A program made the position numbers and the translations under genes. 64,000 bases of DNA. Source: Tolypothrix tenuis PCC 7101. Its GTDB lineage: Bacteria > Cyanobacteriota > Cyanobacteriia > Cyanobacteriales > Nostocaceae. The DNA is taken from contig NZ_AP018248.1 in assembly GCF_002368295.1 (NCBI RefSeq), positions 3,968,767 to 4,032,766 on the forward strand, written 5' to 3'. Below the pieces are notes generated by a model. It had not been told where the DNA came from, did no database searches, and worked only from the letters and a program-made list of their open reading frames with translations. Below, one piece after another: positions 42,829-49,940 of this stretch. Each line of letters opens with the position of its first letter. Position 1 is the stretch's first letter.

Positions 42829-43935
42829 TCACTTCTTGCGGCGTACATAGCTAACCCCATCAAGCCAGATGACACTTTTGGGGTCTGTGGGATCGGTAAT
42901 TAAGATGCGACGTTCGCTTGAGCCATCATCGTAATTAATGTATAGTATCAGCCCTTCAACGCGATAGCGACCGCGCTCATTAGGTGCTATGCTGCCGGTA
43001 GCAAAAGAGTCGTTACTGGCACCAGCACCTTGACCACGCACGACTCGGCCATCGGGCGAAAAGCTATATTGCTGCCAAGCTACAACTGACTGGCTACCTC
43101 CAATCGCAATGTTACCTGTGCCAGAAAGTGAGCGGAATAATCCGTTAAGCTTAAAGTTATTCGGCAATTTCGGATATGTCTTCGAGAAAGGTAGTGCCTC
43201 CCAGCCGTCCTTGTTTGCCAGTTCTATTTTGCCACCTTGACTGCGCCAGCGCGTCCATTCGTCTGGTTTGGCGCGTTTGTGAGCTGCAATCCCACCGCTA
43301 AAGGATAGCCCTTCGACGTTGGTGAGCGCATCTCCGTTGCGAAACAGCACAACAGGATAGATATCAGTGGTTAAGAAACCACCAATACCCATGACTGTGC
43401 GTGAATTGAAACCAAAGCTGTCAATCTGCTTCACAAGTTCGTTGTCTGTTGAGGAAGTAACAGACTCTGGTTTTTTGGCAGCAGGCTGTTCTGCCTTTTT
43501 GGGTGTTTTGGGTGGTTTACTTACTGGCGAGAGCAGTTGTGGCGATACTTTGGCAAATTGAGCATCGGGCATTCGGGACACCGAAAGCGCCACAGAGCAA
43601 GGATTGATATTGGCGTTTTGAGTGGTGATTTGTTTGGTAATTATAGATAGAGCTTGATCGAGTTGTTGCTTTTGGGTGGGGTGCCGATCGAGTTCAGGTA
43701 AGCGAGCGCGGATTTGAGCGACACCGTTGGTAGTTTCCCACGCTTCGACTTTAGCAGCATCGCTAGCGGTGAAGCCACTACCCTGCTTGCATTCCGTGGC
43801 AAAGTAATCGAATGCCATCACAGTCAGCGCGGCTTTCATAAATGGCTCACTTGTGACATCAGTATTTTGGGCGTAAGCACTCTGCATCGCAGCCACTGAC
43901 ATCACTAGAGTCATTGCCATAGCATTTACTCGCAT
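42829..43935 (-). CDS. secreted hypothetical protein
   Basis: ATG 43935 follows GGAAG and opens a Sec signal peptide (MRVNAMAMTLVMSVAAMQSA, cleavage near AYAQ); the longer frame adds 21 non-signal residues. The 368-residue product has a small helical N-terminal domain and a Pro/Lys-rich linker (about 135-170, PVSKPPKTPKKAEQPAAKKP). The C-terminal beta-rich domain contains GFLTTDIYPVVLFRNGDAL, WQQYSFSPDGRVVRGQGAGA and RGRYRVEGLILYINYDDGS. That C-terminal pattern resembles proteins annotated only as hypothetical in many bacteria. Function unknown. Confidence 0.75.
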   Translation of the reverse strand: MRVNAMAMTLVMSVAAMQSAYAQNTDVTSEPFMKAALTVMAFDYFATECKQGSGFTASDAAKVEAWETTNGVAQIRARLPELDRHPTQKQQLDQALSIITKQITTQNANINPCSVALSVSRMPDAQFAKVSPQLLSPVSKPPKTPKKAEQPAAKKPESVTSSTDNELVKQIDSFGFNSRTVMGIGGFLTTDIYPVVLFRNGDALTNVEGLSFSGGIAAHKRAKPDEWTRWRSQGGKIELANKDGWEALPFSKTYPKLPNNFKLNGLFRSLSGTGNIAIGGSQSVVAWQQYSFSPDGRVVRGQGAGASNDSFATGSIAPNERGRYRVEGLILYINYDDGSSERRILITDPTDPKSVIWLDGVSYVRRKK

Positions 43936-44135
43936 AAAAACTTCCGTATCCTCACTTAACGGTTTAATTGAACGGCAGTAGATATCTTTAGCACCCATAG
44001 GTGCAAATTATCTCTGTTTTTTCCACTCTCATAAACCGTTATGCCGCGATCGCTTAACAATTATTTATCCTCGTGGCTGTAATTGTTGCATCTGAGGATA
44101 ACTAGATTGTCAGCGGTGCGATCGCCAAAAAATGC

Positions 44136-44972
44136 TCAACTTAGATGTAAACCACCATCAACAGGTAATGCGACTCCAGTAATAAATGCAGCTTGCACAG
44201 AGCATAAAAAAGCTACGGCTGCACCAATTTCTTCCACAGAAGCCCAACGTTGCATAGGTGTATTTTCGATTCTATTTTTCATAGCATCGCCATCTACTCC
44301 GCCTCTATTAGCAGTGGCAAATTCCCACGCGTCAGTTTTCACAAAACCAGGAATAACTACATTGACTGTGATTTGTCGTGGTGCCAGTGCTTTAGCATAG
44401 TTTCTTACCAAAAACTCAACAACTGCTTTCGCTTGACCTGGCATGACATAGTCTAATCTTGGCGTTTGAGTATTGTTACATCCTGGAGAAGATATTGCTA
44501 CTATATAGCCGTTTTTGTCTTCCATGTAATTGATAGCTTTTTCGACACATCTAATCAAGCATTTAGGATAGACATTCTGATAGTAGTCGTACTTGTCAAA
44601 ACTATTCCACTTACCAGTACCTAACAATCTAGTTGAATCATTAGTAGCTAAAATTGCTCTTTGAGATTGAGAAGATGTGGTTGTGCCGACGTATAAACCA
44701 GCATTATGAATTAATGCTGTCAATTTACCGCCAAAATCATCTTCTACACATTGAAATATTTTTTCAATAGTAGATTCTTCTGCTACGTCGCCTTTAATCA
44801 GGGAAACTTTGCAGCCATAGTTTAATTCCAGTTTAGCTTTCGCAATTGATGCTGCTTCTTCATTGGAATTAAAGCCAAGTATCAAATCATAGCCATCTTT
44901 TGCCAAATGCTGCGATATTCCCCAACCAATGCCACGGGTGCCACCTGTAACTATTGCTAGTTTTGATATCAT
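44136..44972 (-). CDS. SDR-family protein with an enoyl-reductase-like active site
   Basis: The 278-residue protein has a classical cofactor loop (VTGGTRGIGWGI), GDVAEE and HNAG. Around the active site the usual Tyr-x3-Lys is missing. Instead DYVMPGQAKAVVE gives Tyr-x6-Lys with MxGxAK, the arrangement of divergent SDRs such as FabI. An insertion of about 25 residues (ATNDSTRLLGTGKWNSFDKY) precedes it. It ends FITGVALPVDGGLHLS. The combination of a classical loop with a divergent catalytic pair makes the reaction uncertain. It is a single gene. Confidence 0.82.
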   Translation of the reverse strand: MISKLAIVTGGTRGIGWGISQHLAKDGYDLILGFNSNEEAASIAKAKLELNYGCKVSLIKGDVAEESTIEKIFQCVEDDFGGKLTALIHNAGLYVGTTTSSQSQRAILATNDSTRLLGTGKWNSFDKYDYYQNVYPKCLIRCVEKAINYMEDKNGYIVAISSPGCNNTQTPRLDYVMPGQAKAVVEFLVRNYAKALAPRQITVNVVIPGFVKTDAWEFATANRGGVDGDAMKNRIENTPMQRWASVEEIGAAVAFLCSVQAAFITGVALPVDGGLHLS

Positions 44973-46071
44973 AATTTATCTCAATTAAGTTAAAAAAATA
45001 GAAATCAAAATTTCAGGATAGATTGTACTGTATCCATCCAAAAATTTTCTTCGCCTATAAATTAGCAATTAACTCAACAAAAGCCAAGAATTGTAATGAA
45101 TTTAAATAATCACTTATATTTATTTTACAATTGCAATTGAAGTGAATTAATTGATTCAGAAAAATGATTTACAGGTTATTTATAAAATCGCAGTATGCAG
45201 GTAAAAAAACCATAATTTTATGCTTTCAATTTCTGGCACATTAAGAGAATTTATTTAGCTAAAATGGATTTAACCTGTAGCATCGATATTATTTTCTTGA
45301 TTCTTGAGGTTTTGATACCATTTATCGCATTTTCCTGGTAATTGATGTGTTTTGCTGCCAATATCCCCGACTTTTTCAAAAAGCTGGGGATCTAAATCTC
45401 GCTCAAGTAGGAGGATGTGTTAGCGACAGCGTAACACATCCTAAATCTTGCTAAAGCTTGTTGTTGATCCGATTCTCCTGCATCAGCTGTGAGTGCGATC
45501 GCGGGGATTTGTCCGCCTTTTTATGCTAATACACCAAAAGTATCAAGTTAAATTATGAACTAGTAATCGATTAGGTACGACGCAATTTTAAGAGCTTTAT
45601 TAAAGTTACCGAACCGCATCTATATCTCAGTATTGGTCATATTTTCCCAGGAATTGAAAATTAGTTTTTATTTCTTACCCTGATAAATAACCATTTTGCT
45701 ACAGTCAATTAATGCGGCAGATTTACCACAACATAATTGGTAACCCTGCGATGAAGGAAGCTATACTAGTCCACAAAGTAAAGCTTTCAAGATTGCCTTC
45801 ATCCAGCGCCAGACTCATTTGCTTTAGGGCTGATAATAATGCTACTAATAGCACAAGGAAGAATGCAAAATATCTGAAAATAACCATACTCTGCGCTACT
45901 TATTTTAAAAGTAAACCTAGTAAGTTTTTAACAGTATATTTCACTCTTTTTTGTTGTCTATTTAGCGCTTTATCGGCTAAAATTTTAAATTCAGCAATCC
46001 GTACAGAGGAACATTCAATCCACTGAAATTCTTGCTACCAGAAGGAAGTTAAAATTTCAAATAATTCTTTA
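44973..46071. other. long intergenic region with a receiver-domain relic
   Basis: 1.1 kb without a convincing gene. It contains the relic at 45439-45520, the palindrome AGGATGTGTTAGCGACAGCG with its mirror near 45412-45442, and AT-rich filler. The 104-residue plus-strand ORF at 45712-46026 lacks a ribosome binding site and recognisable features; I do not call it. Confidence 0.55.
45439..45520 (-). pseudogene. relic of a response-regulator receiver domain
   Basis: On the minus strand one frame reads KGGQIPAIALTADAGESDQQ, then QALARF. This is the alpha4-beta5 part of a receiver domain as found at the end of hybrid kinases; the hybrid kinase at 2458-5931 has AIALTAYAGEYNQKQALK at the same place. 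It is preceded by a stop and runs into the AGGATGTGTTA palindrome, so only about 27 residues survive. Confidence 0.65.
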
Positions 46072-46941
46072 TTAGGAAAAAACATCTAAACCATAGTTTT
46101 GATACAGAGTTTTAATTTTTTCTTGGATAAGCGATCGCACATTTTCTGGTGCGACAATTACACAATCGGGTGCATATTGCATTACCTCCCGAATAAACCA
46201 AAAGGTACTAGAGACACGCCTGACAACGCGCTTGACTTTTGCTTTATCTGGTAGCCATTCATTGATTTTGTCTTCGAGTTTGGCTTGATAAGCAAAGGCT
46301 AAACCAGCTAACAGATGCATTTCTACATCTATCTCTGCTAACCCAGAACGTCGCCACTCACCAACAATCGGCGAAACAGCAGCATCTTGAATCCGATCTA
46401 AACGTAAACTCCAATTGTGCTGTAAGTCTTCTACATCCAAGTTACCCTCAGTCTCTTCACACCAGCAATCAAGATATTGGCGCTTTTCGTGGGGCGTAAC
46501 TTTGGCGTAACGGACAGTAAAATTCCAGATATGCTGTCTCGCATCTTGATAACTCAGTTGAAATGGTTGCTCGCGTAAAATGTAACGATCTATTTCTAAA
46601 CGCCAAGCTGGGGGTAAGTTTCCTAAAAAATTGTCAATTTCAGTACGCAGAGGTATAGGTAGTTCGCTACGCTCAAGTAATAATTGTGCTATTATCTGCG
46701 CTTGCTCATTTTGCCCAATATCAGCCAATGCAAGCATTGCACGATGAACAGCACGCAGACGCGATTCTGTCCAGTCATGATTTTTACCAATAATTAAATG
46801 ATGACGAGCGATCGCTTCTATTAGTTTAGAGATATTTGGGCGATCGCCCCACTTCATCCCAAACTCTAGCGCTAAGTTTTCTAACTCGGCTTTATCTCGT
46901 TCTGATACCGATAAAGTTATAGACTGACCCTTTCTACTCAT
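46072..46941 (-). CDS. WYL-type transcriptional regulator of the type I-D cas locus
   Basis: The 289-residue protein is divergent from cas3', the position and type of the WYL regulators found beside cyanobacterial type I-D systems. The N-terminus (SITLSVSERDKAELENLALE, then RPNISKLIEAIARHHL) looks like a ribbon-helix-helix DNA-binding unit. The C-terminal half (about residues 145-289, FQLSYQDARQHIWNFTVRYA, GEWRRSGLAEIDVEMHLLAG, VKRVVRRVSSTFWFIREVMQ) is the WYL-like ligand domain and its C-terminal extension. By analogy it represses the cas genes and may sense a nucleic-acid or nucleotide ligand; this is not shown by the sequence. Directly repeated TTTATACGG motifs lie at its own start codon. 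Confidence 0.8.
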   Translation of the reverse strand: MSRKGQSITLSVSERDKAELENLALEFGMKWGDRPNISKLIEAIARHHLIIGKNHDWTESRLRAVHRAMLALADIGQNEQAQIIAQLLLERSELPIPLRTEIDNFLGNLPPAWRLEIDRYILREQPFQLSYQDARQHIWNFTVRYAKVTPHEKRQYLDCWCEETEGNLDVEDLQHNWSLRLDRIQDAAVSPIVGEWRRSGLAEIDVEMHLLAGLAFAYQAKLEDKINEWLPDKAKVKRVVRRVSSTFWFIREVMQYAPDCVIVAPENVRSLIQEKIKTLYQNYGLDVFS

Positions 46942-47027
46942 TTTATACGGACACTTTTATACGGATATATCTTGTCAACTTCTATTTTGCGTGCCAATAT
47001 TGTTTTTAACAACCAGTTACGGACACT
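46942..47027. promoter_or_regulatory. repeated TTTATACGG / TTACGGACACT motifs in the divergent cas promoter
   Basis: TTTATACGG occurs at 46942-46950 and 46956-46964, 14 bases apart, and the first is followed by ACACT. A third copy, TTACGGACACT, lies at 47017-47027, just before the cas3' ATG. The spacing and position suit an operator for the WYL/RHH regulator. Confidence 0.5.
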
Positions 47028-47037
47028 ATTTAAGTTT

Positions 47038-49215
47038 ATGTCCGAAAGTTACAAAATTAATCTCAAATCTGTTTATTCCCAAACAGTCCCCACACCCAAA
47101 GGTGTACAATTACCCCAAGATTGGTCATTATCTTGGCATCAAGCAGCAACTTTAGAAGCTTTGCGAGATCCAAATATTGATGTCATCTTCAACACCGCCA
47201 TGACAGGCGATGGTAAAAGCTTGGCTGCATATTTAGAAGTGCTTCAGGGTGAATCTTCGGCTATTGGACTTTACCCAACTAATGAATTAGCGCGCGACCA
47301 AGAAATACAAATTCAAGGCTATATAGCAGCATTTCAACCTGCAAATCAACCCCGTGTAGTGCGACTCAGTGGTGCTGATTTAGAAATATATGCAGAAAAT
47401 GAAGGCTTAAAGAAAAGTGCTGCGATCGCAACTCTCACCAGTCAACGAGAAGCATTATTAACTAACCCTGATATTTTCCATTATTTACATCGCGGTGCTT
47501 ATATTATTAAGGGTGATAGTCCAGATAAATTATGGGGCAGAATCGATAAAGATTTTGATTTATTTCTTGTAGATGAATTTCATGTATTTGCTGCTCCACA
47601 GATTGCCAGTATTATTAATACAATGTTATTAATTCGCTGCACCAATCGCCGCAAAAAATTCCTGTTTCTTTCAGCCACCCCAGATAAAAATTTAATTACT
47701 AAACTAGAAATAGCAGGTTTTCGTTGTCGAGAAATTAATCCCCATGAACAAAATAAATATCAATTTCCTGAGACTGAAGAACAAGAACAGCAATTAAAAT
47801 CTCAAGGATGGCGGCAAGTAGCAAGACCAATCGCTTTAAATTTTATCCCATTAGAACCAGCTTTTAAAGCATCAGAAACTTGGTTAAAAGAAAATGTTGA
47901 TTTGATTGTCAATCAATTTCAACAATATCCAGGTAGTAAAGGCGCAATTATTCTCAATTCTATTGCGTCCGTCAAGCGATTAACTCCATTTTTTCAAGAA
48001 ATTTTACAGCCTTACGGTTTAAAAGTAGGCGAAAACACCGGACTTTCTGGGAAAGCAATCAAAGAACAAAGCCTTGCTGCTGATTTAGTTATTGGTACAA
48101 GTACAATTGATGTAGGCGTTGATTTTAAAATTAACTTTCTGATTTTTGAATCATCCGATGCAGGTAACTTTATTCAACGTTTAGGTAGGTTAGGCAGACA
48201 TGATGGCTATGACAAAGAAGGGCAGAAAATTCAGTTTGCAAATTTCACAGCTTATGCGCTTGTACCCAACTTTTTAGTCGAGCGTTTATTTCAGGTAGAA
48301 TCTCCACCCTTAACAGTTAATTGTATTTGCGATCGCCCATTTTTACAAAACACCATTAAAGAGCAATATCGCCAAATTAATGATTTTCAGGGATATTATC
48401 GCCGTTGGGGTGCTGTACAGTCTTTTTGGTTATGTTGTCAATTAAGCGATCGCACTATTCAACAACAGTATGCCCAAAGCCGAGATAAATTTCAAACAGT
48501 CAGCGAGCAAGTATTTAATACCAGTTTGAAATCGATGGCGGGACGGATAAAAGGATGGGCTAAAGAATGGCAAGAAATCTCTGGAAAATCGGGAAATCCT
48601 ATTGCTGAAGATGCTGCTAGTTTTCGTGGTTCTAGTCCTTTGCAATGTGGTTTATATGATTTAACCGAAGCCAACGAAGTTGATAGGTTTAAAACCTACG
48701 ACTTACCAGGTATTTTGAGCAACTTAGATATTGAAATGTGGACTGAGGCGGCATTTACACGGACACTGAAAGAAACCGCACAACGCACCGGACAACCTAT
48801 TGCCAAAGGTAGATTTGCCCACTGTCTAGCATTTATCAAGCTGCGTTCTTACCGTGAGGAACGGTTGAACTGGAAATTTACTTACCCCGGCGACTTGCAA
48901 CCAATAGCTGATGCTTGGAAAGTCCAGGTTTTAACAGGTATAGAAGTTTGGCAACCAGAAAACCAATGGATTAGGGAGATAAACAAACGCTTAAAAACAC
49001 AGGGTTTGGTATGTTATGTGCTTCGCCGTCCGGTTGCAGAAGTGCGGATGCGGCTACGGCTACCGATGCATTTTCAAATTTACCCGATTAGCGACAAGTA
49101 CAGCGTTCATGATGCTAACACACCGTATGCGATCGCGTTTGGTCACTCTGCACTGCTGCTAGATACGCTGGCGTACACCTTTAAAAGTAAAGGAGATGAG
49201 ACATGGATTGCTTGA
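47038..49215 (+). CDS. cas3': type I-D CRISPR helicase Cas3'
   Basis: ATG 47038 (MSESYKINLK) is preferred to the earlier TTG. The 725-residue protein is a superfamily 2 helicase without an HD nuclease domain, which in type I-D sits on Cas10d. Visible motifs are Walker A in AMTGDGKSLAAY (Lys60), motif II DEFH (LFLVDEFHVF), motif III SATP, motif V GTSTIDVGVDF and motif VI QRLGRLGRHD. It unwinds target DNA after Cascade binding. Its stop codon is followed one base later by the first partial CRISPR repeat of the mini-locus (49217). Unlike in a simple operon, the rest of the cas genes start 2.7 kb downstream. Confidence 0.93.
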   Translation: MSESYKINLKSVYSQTVPTPKGVQLPQDWSLSWHQAATLEALRDPNIDVIFNTAMTGDGKSLAAYLEVLQGESSAIGLYPTNELARDQEIQIQGYIAAFQPANQPRVVRLSGADLEIYAENEGLKKSAAIATLTSQREALLTNPDIFHYLHRGAYIIKGDSPDKLWGRIDKDFDLFLVDEFHVFAAPQIASIINTMLLIRCTNRRKKFLFLSATPDKNLITKLEIAGFRCREINPHEQNKYQFPETEEQEQQLKSQGWRQVARPIALNFIPLEPAFKASETWLKENVDLIVNQFQQYPGSKGAIILNSIASVKRLTPFFQEILQPYGLKVGENTGLSGKAIKEQSLAADLVIGTSTIDVGVDFKINFLIFESSDAGNFIQRLGRLGRHDGYDKEGQKIQFANFTAYALVPNFLVERLFQVESPPLTVNCICDRPFLQNTIKEQYRQINDFQGYYRRWGAVQSFWLCCQLSDRTIQQQYAQSRDKFQTVSEQVFNTSLKSMAGRIKGWAKEWQEISGKSGNPIAEDAASFRGSSPLQCGLYDLTEANEVDRFKTYDLPGILSNLDIEMWTEAAFTRTLKETAQRTGQPIAKGRFAHCLAFIKLRSYREERLNWKFTYPGDLQPIADAWKVQVLTGIEVWQPENQWIREINKRLKTQGLVCYVLRRPVAEVRMRLRLPMHFQIYPISDKYSVHDANTPYAIAFGHSALLLDTLAYTFKSKGDETWIA

Positions 49216-49216
49216 G

Positions 49217-49317
49217 GTTTCAATCCCTCATAGGGATTTATGGGATTCAAAGTCTAAAGGCAGAAAAAGGAACAGTAATACGTTCACAGAGTATTGTTTC
49301 AATCCCTCATAGGGAGT
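49217..49317 (-). ncRNA. crRNA-like mini-locus with two partial repeats
   Basis: Two copies of GTTTCAATCCCTCATAGGGA lie at 49217-49236 and 49296-49315. On the minus strand each reads TCCCTATGAGGGATTGAAAC, which equals the 3' 20 bases of the main-array repeat with one loop change. The Cas6 hairpin (CCCT/AGGG) and the 8-nt tag ATTGAAAC are therefore kept, while the 5' half of the repeat is not. Between them is a 57-nt spacer-like segment, longer than the 33-42 nt of the array. The guide 3' of the first repeat begins AATACTCTGTGAAC and matches 49403-49416. Transcription would be antisense to the surrounding cas operon. Confidence 0.72.
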
Positions 49318-49341
49318 TAGAGTATGTTATTGCCTTAGACT

Positions 49342-49381
49342 TTGACTTACAGTATAAGTATAGTACAAACTCTTTAGTCAA
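49342..49381. promoter_or_regulatory. two overlapping divergent promoter-like sequences
   Basis: Plus strand: TTGACT (49342-49347), 16 bases, TACAAA (49364-49369). Minus strand: TTGACT (49381-49376), 19 bases, TATACT (49356-49351). The minus-strand promoter would transcribe the mini-locus. The plus-strand one would start near 49376, run through the matched target at 49403 and enter the 49450 ORF. Both are partial matches to consensus. Confidence 0.4.
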
Positions 49382-49399
49382 GATAAAGAAGTTTGTGTG

Positions 49400-49439
49400 G
49401 TCAATACACTGTGAACTGAAATTACTGTACCTTTATCTG
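49400..49439 (+). promoter_or_regulatory. protospacer-like target of the mini-locus, with GTC PAM
   Basis: GTC at 49400-49402 precedes AATACACTGTGAAC (49403-49416), which equals guide positions 1-14 of the mini-locus except position 6. Further similarity continues after a 2-base gap: ATTACTGT, CCTTT and TCTG are shared in order. Type I-D systems are reported to use 5'-GTH PAMs, and every sixth guide base is flipped out in type I Cascades, so the position-6 mismatch is harmless. The site lies 11 bases before the 49450 ATG. Confidence 0.65.
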
Positions 49440-49449
49440 ATACAGGCAA

Positions 49450-49782
49450 ATGCAAAACCAAAATGCCGACCCCCACCTGTTGAAATGCGTACTTAATGCT
49501 GACATCAATCAGCTCCAACAGATTAACCAAATGCTGATTCATCGGCTTGTTGAGGAAATCTACAAGCATGACTGTCGCATCAGTACTTTAGAAAAGCAAA
49601 ATCAAGAAATATTGCTAAAACTTAACAAATTAGAAAATCTCACAAACGCAAATACTAGTCAGCTTCAAGAAAACCAAGAATTAATCAGTTTTATAGAAGC
49701 AGAAATTCCATATTTGAGACACCTAGTTTCCAAAAATGAGGACTTAGAGAATCGTTTGGCTTTTCTCGAACCATCAGACTAA
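49450..49782 (+). CDS. small coiled-coil protein of unknown function
   Basis: The 110-residue protein starts at ATG 49450, 11 bases after the CRISPR-matched target. It is almost entirely helical with heptad-like Leu/Ile spacing (NQMLIHRLVEEIYKHDCRIS, LEKQNQEILLKLNKLENLTN, AEIPYLRHLVSKNEDLENRL). I recognise no family. The ribosome binding site is weak (CAGG). As the first ORF downstream of a putative Cascade-repressed site it is the leading candidate for whatever the mini-locus controls, but nothing in its sequence shows toxicity. Confidence 0.55.
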   Translation: MQNQNADPHLLKCVLNADINQLQQINQMLIHRLVEEIYKHDCRISTLEKQNQEILLKLNKLENLTNANTSQLQENQELISFIEAEIPYLRHLVSKNEDLENRLAFLEPSD

Positions 49783-49800
49783 GGTGTTGTTTGCAGTGTA

Positions 49801-49923
49801 CACGACATCAACAATCTAATTTCAAAACACTTATTACACCTATTAGAAGTTTATCCCTGGTTTGACTGGGAAAATGTGCAAGCCTGTTTAGTATATGCAC
49901 CTCAGTCAGTTCGCGATCAATAA
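49801..49923 (+). pseudogene. C-terminal relic of a DUF433-type antitoxin
   Basis: The frame reads HDINNLISKHLLHLLEVYPW, then FDWENVQACLVYAPQSVRDQ and a stop. The pattern (L)LEVYPWFDWENVQACLVYA fits the C-terminus of DUF433 antitoxins (typically EDYPWLTREDIRACLAYA). There is no start codon, and the N-terminal DNA-binding part is missing. Confidence 0.6.
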
Positions 49924-49940
49924 GTTGAAACTTTGTCACT

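Noticed and set aside
45291..45420. Possible small minus-strand gene (reading VSKPQESRK-like)
   Set aside because: Short, with stops in all frames and no start; treated as decayed DNA.
45712..46026. 104-residue plus-strand ORF before the WYL regulator
   Set aside because: No start signal, odd composition and no motif. I could not separate it from chance.
49217..49317. Plain leftover of an old CRISPR array as an explanation of the two partial repeats
   Set aside because: Random decay would not keep the hairpin and tag in both copies while losing both 5' halves, nor give a guide that matches a GTC-flanked site nearby. I keep this only as the null hypothesis.
49203..49496. 97-residue ORF beginning at the cas3' end
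   Set aside because: It reads through both partial CRISPR repeats (FQSLIGIYGIQS and VSIPHREL are translated repeat). The RNA-level reading as a crRNA-like locus explains it better.
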